Assembly: GCF_014196345.1 (NCBI RefSeq)
Contig: NZ_JACIDN010000008.1
Span: 62,001 to 126,000, forward strand
Reading direction: 5' to 3'
DNA length: 64,000 nucleotides
From: Methylobacterium brachythecii
GTDB lineage: Bacteria > Pseudomonadota > Alphaproteobacteria > Rhizobiales > Beijerinckiaceae
The notes below the pieces were generated by a model. That model had not been told where the DNA came from, ran no database searches, and worked only from the letters and a program-made list of their open reading frames with translations. The number at the start of each line of letters is the position of its first letter. Positions within the stretch are counted from its first letter, which is position 1. Positions 35,520 to 44,044 of this stretch are shown here, one piece after another. Made by a program: the position numbers and the translations under genes.

Positions 35520-36572
35520 ATGCCCGTCACCGAAACCGATATCGCGCTCGCCGATCCGGCCACGCTCGCCGCCCGGCTGATCGAGCACATGGTCGAGCAC
35601 GAGGTCGTGTTCGAGACGCGTGGCGTGAGTACGGTGGCCGATCTCGGCCGAGGCACCGGCACGCTGACCGTGCTGGCGCGCGCCCTGAACGTGCGCGTCG
35701 AGGCGGAGGATGCCGGCGACCTCGAGATGATCCGCGCGGTCTTCGCCCAGCACATCGTCGAGTTCGCCGAAGAGCCGCTGGAGATCCGCTGGACGGGCCT
35801 CGGCGAGAGCCCCGACGCCTTCGCCAATTTCCGGGAGATCCGGCTGATCTCCGCCGAGGATCTGACGCCTCATCTGCGCCGCCTGCGCTTCAGCGGGCCC
35901 GACCTCGCGCGCTTCGCCAGCGACGAGGACCTGCACGTGCGGCTCTACTTCCCGCCGGCCGGTCTCGCCGAGCCGGAATGGCCGAGGCCCGGCCCGGACG
36001 GGCGCACGCTCTGGCCGGCGGACGAACGCAAGCCGACACCGCGCTACTACACGATCCGCCGGATCGACCTGGCGGCAGGCACCCTCGACATCGACTTCGT
36101 GCTCCACGCCGATGCCGGCCCCGGCTCGGCCTTCGCGGAGACGGCACAGCCGGGCGCGCGGCTCGGCATGGTCGGCCCGCTCGGGCGGACGGTGCGTTCG
36201 GCCTCCTGGCACCTGCTCGCGGGATGCGAGACGGCGCTGCCGGCCATCGCGCGCATCCTCGAGGGCATGGCGCCGGATGCCCGCGGCGAGGTCTTCCTGG
36301 AGGTCGCCGGGCCGGAGGAGGAGATCCCGCTCGCGAAGCCCGCAGGCGTCGCCCTGCGCTGGCTTCACCGCGACGGCGCACTGGCCGGGTCTCAGGAACG
36401 GCTGCTCGACGCCATCACGGCGGCATCCTGGCCCGAAGGGGCCGAGCCCTTCATCTGGATCGGCTGCGAGTTCCAGATCGCCAAGGCCCTGCGCCGCCAC
36501 TTCGAGAAGGAGCGCGGGCTGCCGAAGGAGCGGCAACTCATCGTGGGCTACTGGTCGGTCGACGACGACTGA
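35520..36572 (+). CDS. Siderophore-interacting FAD/NAD(P)H ferric reductase with N-terminal DUF2218
   Basis: The 350-residue cytosolic protein releases iron from imported ferric siderophores. Residues 1-95 are a DUF2218 domain (AARLIEHMVEHEVVFETRGV, GTLTVLARALNVRVEAED). Residues about 105-235 form the FAD-binding barrel, with the flavin motif PRYYTIRRID near 174-183 and PGSAFAETAQPGARLGMVGP near 205. The C-terminal SIP domain (about 235-350) has LAGCETALPAIARILE and ends FIWIGCEFQIAKALRRHF..LIVGYW, typical of ViuB. Start ATG 35520. It follows the sigma gene by 43 bp, forming an uptake operon, and converges on fhuB. Confidence 0.93.
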   Translation: MPVTETDIALADPATLAARLIEHMVEHEVVFETRGVSTVADLGRGTGTLTVLARALNVRVEAEDAGDLEMIRAVFAQHIVEFAEEPLEIRWTGLGESPDAFANFREIRLISAEDLTPHLRRLRFSGPDLARFASDEDLHVRLYFPPAGLAEPEWPRPGPDGRTLWPADERKPTPRYYTIRRIDLAAGTLDIDFVLHADAGPGSAFAETAQPGARLGMVGPLGRTVRSASWHLLAGCETALPAIARILEGMAPDARGEVFLEVAGPEEEIPLAKPAGVALRWLHRDGALAGSQERLLDAITAASWPEGAEPFIWIGCEFQIAKALRRHFEKERGLPKERQLIVGYWSVDDD

Positions 36573-36576
36573 ACGT

Positions 36577-38583
36577 CTAACGCCGCCTGAGCAGCCACAT
36601 CAGGTACGGACCGCCGATGATGGTGGCCAACAGCCCGGACGGCACCTGGTACGGGAAGATGGTCACGCGCCCTGCCCAGTCGGCGAAGGTCATGAGCAGC
36701 GCACCGAGGATCACCGCCCCGACGAGGTGATGCAGCGCCCGCTGCAGGCCCATCAGCCGGGCCATGTGCGGCGCCATCAGCCCAACGAAGCTCAGGGGGC
36801 CGACGATGAGGGTCGCGGCAGCCGTCATCAACGCGGTGACGCTCATGATGATCAGACGACAACGGCCGACATTCAGGCCGACCGCGCGGGCGGTCGGGTC
36901 GCCGAGCGGCAATATGTCGAGCCAGCGCGAGAGCATCGGCGTCAGCGCCAGCAGCACGGAGCCCACGCCGAGAAACCAGGCGGCCTCGCTGCCGGTGACC
37001 TGATAGGTCGAGCCGGCGAGCCAGGTCAGCAGCAGCCCGACGCGCGGATCACCGGTGGCCATGGCCACGGCGACGATCGCGCCGAAGGCCGCGCTGGTGG
37101 CGACGCCCGCGAGCAGCAGCCGTTCCGGCGCGAAGGCCGAACGGCGCCCGAGCAGGAGGATGCCGAACAGCACGGCGAAGGCTCCGAGCCCACCCGCCAC
37201 GATCTGGACGCCGCGCGAGGGCGCGGCCGTCGCAAACATCGCGATGATGACGCCCATGGCAGCACCCGAGGACACGCCAAGCACCTCCGGCGCGGCCATC
37301 GGGTTGCCCATCATCCGCTGCAGCAGCGTCCCCGCGGCGGCGAGCAGCGCGCCGGCCGCGAGGGCGGCGGCGGTGCGCGGCCAACGCCAGGGCCACATCT
37401 CCTCGATGCCGGCGAGGCCAGCCCAATGCCAGCCGTCGGGGCCGTTCGAGAAGGCGAGCGCGCCCCAGAGCACCAGGGCAAGCGCCGCGAGGCTCAAGGT
37501 CAGCAGCAGGCCGCCGCGGGCGACGCGCGGCGCGACGGGCGGCGGCTCGGGCCGCCACAAGGTGCCGGTGCGCAGGCGCGGCAGCAGGATCAGCAGCATC
37601 GGCGCGCCGAGCAGGGCGGTCGCTGCGCCGGTGGGGATCTCGCGGTAGCCGGTCGGGATGAGCAGGACGAGCCCGTCGGTCAGCCAGAGCAATCCGGCCC
37701 CGCAGAGCGGCGCCCAGATCAGCCGGTCGCGGAATTTTCGCGCGCCGGCCAGCGTCACGAGTGCCGGCGCGGCGAGCCCGACGAAGCCGATCACGCCGGA
37801 GACCGTCACCACCGCCGCGCTCAGTGCGACGGCGACGACGAGCGCTGCGAGCCGCGCCCCCGTCAGGCCGAGGCCGAGATTGCGCGCGGTCTCGTCGTCG
37901 AGCCCCAACAGGGTCAGCGGCCGGATCATCAGCGCGATCAGAACCGCGGCTCCGGCGAGGCGCGGTGCCAGGTAGAGCACGTTTTCCCAACCCTGCTGCG
38001 TCAGGAAGCCCGCACCCCAGATGTAGATGCCGATCAGGTAGTCGCGGTGGAAAATGCCCAGCGAGCTGGCGATGGCGCCGCAATAGAGCGTCACGATCAG
38101 GCCGGCGAGGACGAGTGAGACCGGTGACAGCGCCCGGTTCCAGGCGAGCCCGAACACGAACAGGATCGCCAGCGCCGCCCCCGCGAGCGCCACCCATTCC
38201 TTGCCGAAAACGAAGAGCCAGGGCGCCCAGAGCGTCGCCGCCGACAAGGCGAGGCTCGCTCCGGCCGAGACGCCGAGCGTCGTCGGCTCGGCCAGCGGAT
38301 TGCGCAGCACCTGCTGGCAGACCGTGCCCGCGAGCCCCAGCCCTGCCCCGCACAGAATCGCGACCATGATGCGCGGCAGCACCGTGTAATGCAGCAGCAT
38401 CTGGCGGGTGTCGGTGACGTCCGGATCGAAAAACCCGGCGCGCCACTGGTCGTAGGGCAAGCGCAGGCTGAGGTCGCGGAAAGCCAGCGCCGCCGCGGCG
38501 GCAAGCAGCCCGATGACGATCAGCGCCGGCAGCCGCCAGCTGCCTTCGGACACGCGCACGACGGGACCGTTCACGCCGTGCAT
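36577..38583 (-). CDS. fhuB: Fe(III)-hydroxamate ABC transporter permease, double-length
   Basis: The 668-residue protein is a fusion of two BtuC-like permease halves (about 1-330 and 345-668) with roughly 20 spans. Each half has the conserved family segments: QQVLRNPLAEPTTLGVSAGA in the first and LQRMMGNPMAAPEVLGVSSGA in the second, and the GxIGFVGLxxPH-type loop (GVIGFVGLAAPALV and GPLSFVGLMAPHMAR). This double length is specific to FhuB. It lies downstream of fhuC and fhuD on the same strand, 97 bp from the fhuD stop, with a repeat-like palindrome in the gap. It imports a ferric siderophore across the inner membrane. Confidence 0.95.
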   Translation of the reverse strand: MHGVNGPVVRVSEGSWRLPALIVIGLLAAAAALAFRDLSLRLPYDQWRAGFFDPDVTDTRQMLLHYTVLPRIMVAILCGAGLGLAGTVCQQVLRNPLAEPTTLGVSAGASLALSAATLWAPWLFVFGKEWVALAGAALAILFVFGLAWNRALSPVSLVLAGLIVTLYCGAIASSLGIFHRDYLIGIYIWGAGFLTQQGWENVLYLAPRLAGAAVLIALMIRPLTLLGLDDETARNLGLGLTGARLAALVVAVALSAAVVTVSGVIGFVGLAAPALVTLAGARKFRDRLIWAPLCGAGLLWLTDGLVLLIPTGYREIPTGAATALLGAPMLLILLPRLRTGTLWRPEPPPVAPRVARGGLLLTLSLAALALVLWGALAFSNGPDGWHWAGLAGIEEMWPWRWPRTAAALAAGALLAAAGTLLQRMMGNPMAAPEVLGVSSGAAMGVIIAMFATAAPSRGVQIVAGGLGAFAVLFGILLLGRRSAFAPERLLLAGVATSAAFGAIVAVAMATGDPRVGLLLTWLAGSTYQVTGSEAAWFLGVGSVLLALTPMLSRWLDILPLGDPTARAVGLNVGRCRLIIMSVTALMTAAATLIVGPLSFVGLMAPHMARLMGLQRALHHLVGAVILGALLMTFADWAGRVTIFPYQVPSGLLATIIGGPYLMWLLRRR

Positions 38584-38680
38584 CGAAACGAGCTCGCGGG
38601 CTGGACGAAACGCCCGTCATTGCGCGCCGAAGGCGAAGCAATCACGGCTGTCTGGTGACCGGGGATCGGCGGCACCACTG
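38584..38680. repeat. Imperfect palindrome, possible dispersed repeat
   Basis: The fhuD-fhuB gap contains GTCATTGCGCGCCGAAGGCG followed by AAGCAATC. ATTGC and GCAAT form the ends of an imperfect hairpin with GCC/GGC inside. Sequences of the GTCATTGCG...AAGCAATC kind are common dispersed elements in Hyphomicrobiales genomes (general knowledge); copy number cannot be judged from this window, where I see one. Confidence 0.4.
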
Positions 38681-39559
38681 TCACGACGCCCCCAAAGGCA
38701 ATTTCTCCACCAGCAGCCTGGCGAAGCGATCGGCCGAGGGGAGGCCGCCGTAGAACAGGATGTCGGAGAGGATGGTGACGCGGTTCTCGCGCATCATCGG
38801 CAGGGCGCGCCAGAGCGGGCGGTATTTCATCAGCAATTCGGGATTCGGCACGCGAGCCGAGAGGATGCAGAGGCGAGTGTCCGGCGCCAGCCCGGCGAGC
38901 ACGTCGAGGCCGACCGTGGCGTGGCCGTAGATGCTGGTGGTGCCGGTGAAGGCGTTCTTGATGCCGACCCGATCGAGCACGTCCTGGTAGAGGCTGTTCG
39001 CACCGAAGACGAGGGCGCGGTTGCCGAAGATGTCGCTGACGAGGCAGAGCGGGCCGCCGCGATAGGCGGCCAGCTTTTCCGCCGCCGAGGCCATGCGGGC
39101 ATCCCAGCCGGCGAGATAAGTCTGCGCCACGTCGTCCCGGCAAAGCCGCTGAGCCAGTGCGACCGTCGAGGGGCGAGACACGTCGAGCGGCTTCTCGCCC
39201 GGGGCGAGGGCCTGGAAGTCCACCACCGGCGCGATCCGCTCCAGCGTATCGCGGGAGACCTGCACGCCGCCCTCGTTGACGATGAAATGCGGCGCGAGAC
39301 GCTTCATCAGCTCGAGGTTGGGCTCGGAGCGCAACCCCAGCTCGCGCGTCTCCGGCGGCACGGCCGGCTCGACCACGAGGCTGCGATAGCGCTCGATCTC
39401 GGGCAGCGCGAGCGGGGCGATGCCGAGAGCGAGGAGGGCCTGCGCGCCGGCCCAGCCGACGGCGACCACACGAGCCGATTGATCGTCGGCGGCAGCGCGA
39501 CCCGTTGCGGTGAGCAGGGCCGCGGAGCCGGCCAGAAAGGCGCGGCGTGAGGGGATCAC
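38681..39559 (-). CDS. fhuD: Iron-siderophore ABC transporter substrate-binding protein
   Basis: The 292-residue periplasmic receptor binds a ferric siderophore for FhuBC. The N terminus PSRRAFLAGSAALLTATGRA contains a twin-Arg pair before a hydrophobic core, a Tat-like signal cut near AAADD. The mature protein is a class III binding protein with RVVAVGWAGAQALLALGIAPLAL at its start, LAPHFIVNEGG, and a C-terminal YGGLPSADRFARLLVEKL. The start is a GTG at 39559 that overlaps the fhuC stop (GTGA), so it is coupled to fhuC. Confidence 0.9.
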   Translation of the reverse strand: MIPSRRAFLAGSAALLTATGRAAADDQSARVVAVGWAGAQALLALGIAPLALPEIERYRSLVVEPAVPPETRELGLRSEPNLELMKRLAPHFIVNEGGVQVSRDTLERIAPVVDFQALAPGEKPLDVSRPSTVALAQRLCRDDVAQTYLAGWDARMASAAEKLAAYRGGPLCLVSDIFGNRALVFGANSLYQDVLDRVGIKNAFTGTTSIYGHATVGLDVLAGLAPDTRLCILSARVPNPELLMKYRPLWRALPMMRENRVTILSDILFYGGLPSADRFARLLVEKLPLGAS

Positions 39560-40332
39560 AGCGCCACGCTGACCGGCTGGCCGCTCTCGGGGTGGCGCAG
39601 CACGGCCATGGGCACGTCGTAGATCGCCTTGAGCGTCTCTTCGGTCATCAGCTCGGCGCAGGGGCCGCGGCGGATGAGCCGGCCGGAATGCAGGGCGATC
39701 AGTTCGTCGCAGAATCGGGCGGCCATGTTCACGTCGTGCAGCACCACGACGACGCTCGGCCCCCGCTCGGCGAGCCGCCGCACGAGGCGCAGCACCTGGA
39801 GCTGGTGGCCGATATCGAGGGCGGAGGTCGGCTCGTCGAGCAGCATGCAGGAGGCGTCCTGGGCCACCAGCATCGCCAGCCAGACGCCCTGACGCTCGCC
39901 GCCCGACAGGCTGTCGACGAGACGGTCGGCGAAGGGCTCGACTTCGGTGAGCCGCATCGCCTCCGCGACCTTGGCGCGGTCGGCCTCGCCGAAGCGGCCG
40001 AGCGCCCCATGCCAAGCATAGCGGCCGAGCCCGACCAGCTCGCGCACGGTGAGGCCGGTGGCTGCCGGGGGCTGTTGCGGCAGGTAGGCAACCTTGCGCG
40101 CGAACTCCCGGCGGTTCCAGGAATTCAGCGGCTTGTCCTCGAAATGGATGGTGCCCCCGCTCGGGTCCTGCTGACGGGCGAGCAACTTCAGCAGGGTCGA
40201 CTTGCCCGAGCCGTTATGCCCGATCAGGCCGTAGACGCGGCCCCGCTCCAGGGTGGCGCTCACTGGCTGCAGGAGGGTGCGGCCCTCGACTGCGAAGGTG
40301 AGATTGTCGAACTGGAAGAGAGGAGCGCTCAT
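39556..40332 (-). CDS. fhuC: Iron-siderophore ABC transporter ATP-binding protein
   Basis: The 258-residue ATPase powers FhuB. Walker A GHNGSGKST lies at 38-46, the signature LSGGERQGVWLAML near 138-151 and Walker B CMLLDEPTSALDIGHQ just after, followed by the switch His in VVVVLHDVNMAARFCDEL. ALHSGRLIRRGPCAELM closes the domain as in FepC/FhuC proteins. Start ATG 40332 gives the family length. It is the first gene of fhuCDB and its stop overlaps the fhuD start. Confidence 0.94.
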   Translation of the reverse strand: MSAPLFQFDNLTFAVEGRTLLQPVSATLERGRVYGLIGHNGSGKSTLLKLLARQQDPSGGTIHFEDKPLNSWNRREFARKVAYLPQQPPAATGLTVRELVGLGRYAWHGALGRFGEADRAKVAEAMRLTEVEPFADRLVDSLSGGERQGVWLAMLVAQDASCMLLDEPTSALDIGHQLQVLRLVRRLAERGPSVVVVLHDVNMAARFCDELIALHSGRLIRRGPCAELMTEETLKAIYDVPMAVLRHPESGQPVSVAL

Positions 40333-40805
40333 CGGGCGGTCTCGTGAAAATGGGAAGGCATGTCCTGCGATCGGCGATGTCCCGCACCACTCACGCCGTT
40401 GCCCTCTCGAATCCCTGTGGCAGCGCCTTCGCAATCTCGCGCTGCGCCGTCAACGCATCGTCCGTGACGCTTCGCATGCGCAGGAACTCATCGCCATTGG
40501 AGCTCGGCCGCACGAGCCCGCCGGCGCGTGCCGCAGGTGTGGGTCACGAATGAGACGCGCGGCCGGGCACGGAATTTAGAGCCGGCCGTCCTTTTCGAAG
40601 CGGCGCGACCGGCGCCGGCCATGCCGGTGCGGCGATGCGGCCTTGCCGAGATGTCGCAGCTCCGCCGGGATCACTGCCGCAATCTCGGCCGCAAGTCGCG
40701 CCATCTGCTGCAGCCGCAGGCGCCGCCGATGCGGAAAGCCGGTTGCACGAGACGTGCTTGCGATGACGGACCTGCCCGTCCACGTCGACCGACCCTGAGG
40801 ACCCG
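40333..40805. other. 473-bp divergent region upstream of fhuC; possible small ORF
   Basis: The region separates fhuC (minus) from the PCu(A)C-like gene (plus). I find no clear metal-repressor box. A minus-strand frame 40576-40704 (42 codons, MARLAAEIAAVIPAELRHLG onward, ending in a very basic, His/Arg-rich tail) has gene-like third-position GC but no visible ribosome site; I regard it as possible only. Confidence 0.3.
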
Positions 40806-41279
40806 ATGAGACAGACCCACACCACGCTTGTCGCGATGACCCTCGCCCTCGTCCTCGCCGGTCCGGGCGCCGCGCTTGCGGCGGATGCCGAGATCGGCCC
40901 GTTCAAGATCTCCAACGCCCATGCACCGGCCACGGCCGAGGGTGCCAAGGATGCGCCCGGCTTTTTCACCGTCACGAATACCGGCAGCGCGCCCGACACC
41001 CTGGTCGGCGGCTCCTTCGCCGACGCCAACCGCGTCGCGATCGTGTCCGGCGCAGGAAAGGCGACCCGCGACATCCCGGGCGGCCTCGTGATCAAGCCGG
41101 GCGAGACCATCACCCTCTCACCGAGCGGGCCGCACATCATGTTCGTCGGTCTGATCGGGTCACTGGAGCCCGGCCTGACCGCACAGAGCATCCTGCACTT
41201 CGAGAAGGCGGGTACCGGTGTGGTGGAGTTCACGGTCGAAGGCGGCGCCCCGAAGGCGGCCAAACGGCACAAGCACTGA
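40806..41279 (+). CDS. PCu(A)C-like periplasmic protein with altered copper motif
   Basis: The 157-residue protein has a signal peptide (1-25, cut near ALAADA) and a cupredoxin-like PCu(A)C domain: ISNAHAPATAEGAKDAPGFFTVTNTG at the start and LSPSGPHIMFVGL near 108-120, which keeps the C-terminal His and Met of the copper site. The usual first part of the motif (H/M-x-E-M after the adduct loop) reads NRVAIVSGAG, so two expected ligands are missing. The C-terminus is basic and His-containing (KRHKH), a possible metal tail. It may bind copper weakly or have another ligand. Monocistronic, followed by a hairpin. Confidence 0.8.
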   Translation: MRQTHTTLVAMTLALVLAGPGAALAADAEIGPFKISNAHAPATAEGAKDAPGFFTVTNTGSAPDTLVGGSFADANRVAIVSGAGKATRDIPGGLVIKPGETITLSPSGPHIMFVGLIGSLEPGLTAQSILHFEKAGTGVVEFTVEGGAPKAAKRHKH

Positions 41280-41296
41280 CCGACAGCCGCTGCTCT

Positions 41297-41321
41297 CATT
41301 CCGGGCGCACGGCCCGGAATG
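41297..41321. terminator. Hairpin between convergent genes (CATTCCGGGC palindrome)
   Basis: CATTCCGGGC (41297-41306) and GCCCGGAATG (41312-41321) form a perfect 10-bp stem with a 5-nt loop, 18 bp after the PCu(A)C gene stop and 10 bp before the convergent transpeptidase-like gene stop. No T run follows. It may end both transcripts or be one copy of a dispersed palindromic element. Confidence 0.6.
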
Positions 41322-41331
41322 ACGGCATCGA

Positions 41332-42483
41332 TTAATCGCCGGCCTTCGCCGTCCGCACGGTGCCGCGCGACGCGACGGCCGGCATCCTGTCCTGGCCATT
41401 GCCGGGCACCACGACCACCCGGGCGACCTGGCCGGAAAGATAGGCCTGCAGGAATCGGTTGTAGTCGCGGAACGAGATGCAGCCGTTCGAGGCTCCGCTT
41501 GGTCCGAGCATGAAGGTGTGCGCCAACAGTCCCGCCCGGCCATAGATCGCCCCGGCACCGCCGACGGGGTTGAGGCGGATCGCCCTGACGCCGTGGAAGA
41601 GCTGCTCGCGCTCGGTCAGGTCGTAGACGCCCGGCGGCGTCGCGCCGCGCATCTTGATCGCGACCGAGCTCGGGTTGTCCATGTGCTCGCCGAGGCCGGA
41701 ATGGGCCTCAAGCTTCTCTCCGCTCGGGAGCGTCACGATCCGGGCGCTGATGTCGTAGACGGCGACGCCGCCACCCGAAGGCGGAGGTGTCGGCGCGACC
41801 TGGCGCGGGATCGCCGAGGCCACAGGCGGCTGGTTGAGCGCGGCATAAGCGAGCGCCGGGCTCTGCGGCTCGGGCGTGATGCCGAAGACCTTGTCGAAGA
41901 ACGAGCGCGTGTCTTCCTGCGGTGCTTGGGACGTCGGGGCGACGGCAGCGACGCGGCGCGAGGCGCGGCGAGAATACTGCAGCGGGTTCGGCCCGCGCAG
42001 CTCGGGCGGACGCGGCACCGGCAGCGGCACGGTCTGCACGAGGCGGTCACCGGTCTGCAGATCCGTCACGGAGGGGGAGGCCGGCTCGGGCTCGGTGGCC
42101 GGCGGCGGCTCGACCATCGCCTGCTGCGTGAACGGGTCGACGGCCTCGGCCGATGCGATGTCGGGCGTGGCGTTGGAGCCGGTGACGGCGGCGGCCGATT
42201 TCGTCGGCTCGGATGCATCGGGCGGCTGCACGCTTTGCGCGATGAGCGCGCTGCGCAGGATGTTGATCGACTCGTAGTCGAGGGCCGGGAGGCTCTGGCG
42301 CAGCTCGGCGGCGGCCTGGGGGGCCGCGGGCGTGGCGCCGGAGGGCGCGATTCGGCTCGAATGGGTGAGACTGCCGACGACGCCGAGCCCGGCGAGCGCG
42401 ACGAACGCGCTGCGCACCAGAATCGGGTAGCGGCCCGACAGGCGAGAGATCTCGGCCACCGATGGTTGGGGAAGCTTCGTCAT
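41332..42483 (-). CDS. DUF2778 (Tlde1/L,D-transpeptidase-like) envelope protein
   Basis: The 383-residue protein has an N-terminal membrane anchor (about residues 20-40, FVALAGLGVVGSL), a long Pro/Ala/Ser-rich linker (about 45-260) and a C-terminal catalytic-like domain. That domain shows SGLGEHMDNPSSVAIKMRGATPPGVYDLTERE and HTFMLGPSGASNGCISFRDY near 324-343, with the His and Cys of the L,D-transpeptidase-type site. DUF2778 proteins are common in Hyphomicrobiales; some relatives (Tlde1) act on peptidoglycan stems. The gene is monocistronic and its neighbours are also envelope proteins, so a role in cell-wall remodelling is inferred. Confidence 0.85.
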   Translation of the reverse strand: MTKLPQPSVAEISRLSGRYPILVRSAFVALAGLGVVGSLTHSSRIAPSGATPAAPQAAAELRQSLPALDYESINILRSALIAQSVQPPDASEPTKSAAAVTGSNATPDIASAEAVDPFTQQAMVEPPPATEPEPASPSVTDLQTGDRLVQTVPLPVPRPPELRGPNPLQYSRRASRRVAAVAPTSQAPQEDTRSFFDKVFGITPEPQSPALAYAALNQPPVASAIPRQVAPTPPPSGGGVAVYDISARIVTLPSGEKLEAHSGLGEHMDNPSSVAIKMRGATPPGVYDLTEREQLFHGVRAIRLNPVGGAGAIYGRAGLLAHTFMLGPSGASNGCISFRDYNRFLQAYLSGQVARVVVVPGNGQDRMPAVASRGTVRTAKAGD

Positions 42484-42855
42484 CCGGAGCGCCGGCCCTC
42501 CTCGCCTCGCGAGATTCGCTCCGGGCCTGGCAGCCCGGTGAATCCGCCATGCATCAAACAGCCGAGGTCGCCGGGCATTTGTGGGGCAGGAGCATGGTGA
42601 ATCTGGGCCGAACCGGGGCGTTTCACGTATCCCGAGGGGGAGGTGTCGCCTCGAAAGCAGAATTGCCGGACGCCCGCCGCGCAGAATCGGCCCGGCGGTA
42701 GCCTGTCAACAGGCCAAAGCCGAATCAAAAGAGACCCGGCGTGTACGCCGAGCCTCCCGAAACTTATCGCCGATCACCAGCCAAGCTTGGCTGTACGATC
42801 AGGAGATCGCCGCCCCTGGCCTCTCGCCTGTAGCGGGAGCGGAACGACTTGGACC
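42484..42855. other. 372-bp intergenic region
   Basis: Region between the stop of the lytic transglycosylase gene and the start of the DUF2778 gene, both minus strand. It should contain the promoter of the latter. I see no convincing coding frame, hairpin with T run or operator. Confidence 0.45.
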
Positions 42856-43668
42856 TTACTCTTCGCCGCCGCCGGCGCCGTCGATCTGCCGGCCCATGAT
42901 CGAGAGGGCTTGCTGGTAGACCGAGGCGGCGTTCCAGCCCTGGAGCGCGGCGAAGTTCGGCTGGCCGGGGGCGTAGCCCGCGCCGGCCTGCCAGCCATGG
43001 CCCTTCAGGAAGTTCGCCGTCGACGTCATCGCGGCGTTGACGTTATTGAGGTCACCGCCGGTTCCGTAGAGCAGAATGTTCTTCGGCAGGAACTGGGTGT
43101 GGCCGACCTCGCCATGGGCCGCACCGCGGGTCGAGGGCGTAAGCACGCCGCTATCAACGAGCTTGAGCGCAGCGTAGAGCTGGTCGGTGAAATAGGCCGA
43201 GCGGCGGCAATCATAGGCGAGCGTCGCCACGGCCGAGAGCGTGTTGACGTTGCCGCGCACCTTGCCGAAGCCGGTCTCCATGCCCCAGATCGCGATCAGC
43301 GGGCCGGCCGGCACGCCGTAGCGCTGCTGGATCGAGGAGAACAGCGCCGCATTCTGCGCCTTCATCCGGCGACCCTGTGAGACGATGGTCGAGGCGCCGC
43401 GCTTGGCCATGAACTGTTCGAGCGACAGCTTGAAGCTGTGCTGGCCGCGATCGGCGGCAATGGTCGGCGTGGAGTAGGAGGTCCCCATCAGGGCCTGCAG
43501 GCTCGACGCGCTGGCGCGGCCGCGCGCCTCAGCCGAGAATTCCTGCTTCCAGTTCTCGAAGCCGCCAGCCGAGTTGCCGCATTGCGCGGCCTCGGCCCGT
43601 CCGGCCACGCCGACGAGTGCCGCAAGCGCTGCGGCCGTGATGGTGATGCGCCGCTTGTGGTCGGTCAC
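42856..43668 (-). CDS. Lytic murein transglycosylase (SltB/MltB-like)
   Basis: The 270-residue periplasmic enzyme cleaves peptidoglycan glycan strands to 1,6-anhydromuropeptides. The signal peptide (TITAAALAALVGVAGRAEA) ends near residue 27. The catalytic Glu lies in LIAIWGMETGFGKVRG near residue 110, followed by the family segments TLSAVATLAYDCRRSAYFTDQLYAAL and GEVGHTQFLPKNILLYGTGGD that form the substrate groove. The C-terminal peptidoglycan-binding domain of longer members is absent. The GTG at 43668 has GGGAG upstream and directly precedes the signal peptide. Confidence 0.9.
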   Translation of the reverse strand: MTDHKRRITITAAALAALVGVAGRAEAAQCGNSAGGFENWKQEFSAEARGRASASSLQALMGTSYSTPTIAADRGQHSFKLSLEQFMAKRGASTIVSQGRRMKAQNAALFSSIQQRYGVPAGPLIAIWGMETGFGKVRGNVNTLSAVATLAYDCRRSAYFTDQLYAALKLVDSGVLTPSTRGAAHGEVGHTQFLPKNILLYGTGGDLNNVNAAMTSTANFLKGHGWQAGAGYAPGQPNFAALQGWNAASVYQQALSIMGRQIDGAGGGEE

Positions 43669-44044
43669 TGGAAACTCCCTGGCAGTTGGCCGGATTCGTC
43701 GGTGACGACCCGTCAACGCGGCCCAAATCGTTGCCGTTGTAGGCGAAGATATGACCGAGCCGCCACTGCGAAGCGACGCGTACACACGTCAAAGCACGCC
43801 GTCAGCCACCGGCCAACAATCGGCGGAAGCGCACCCTTAAGCACCGGCGATCACGCACGGACGAGCGATCGAACATCGAACAAGACAACGTGAGACTAGA
43901 TTGCCGGCACAGTCCCTCGATCGCAAATTGCCACGAATTCAATGAAGCACCCCGCAGTGACAGTGGAGGCGCTACTCTGTAAAGCCAACTCCCGCGGGCA
44001 GGGAATCGAATCCCAGCCGAGACTTACGGCGGGGGACTGCGGGC
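43669..44044. other. 376-bp divergent promoter region
   Basis: Region between the divergent transglycosylase (minus) and OmpA-family (plus) genes. It holds their promoters. No frame with a ribosome site, tRNA-like fold or strong inverted repeat was seen. Confidence 0.45.

Noticed and set aside
36112..38118. 668-codon plus-strand frame opposite fhuB
   Set aside because: The predicted protein is Arg/Ala/Gln/Gly-rich without hydrophobic pattern; the opposite strand encodes the FhuB double permease.
41297..41321. The CATTCCGGGC palindrome as an insertion-sequence end
   Set aside because: No transposase or target duplication is near; a terminator or small repeat is simpler.
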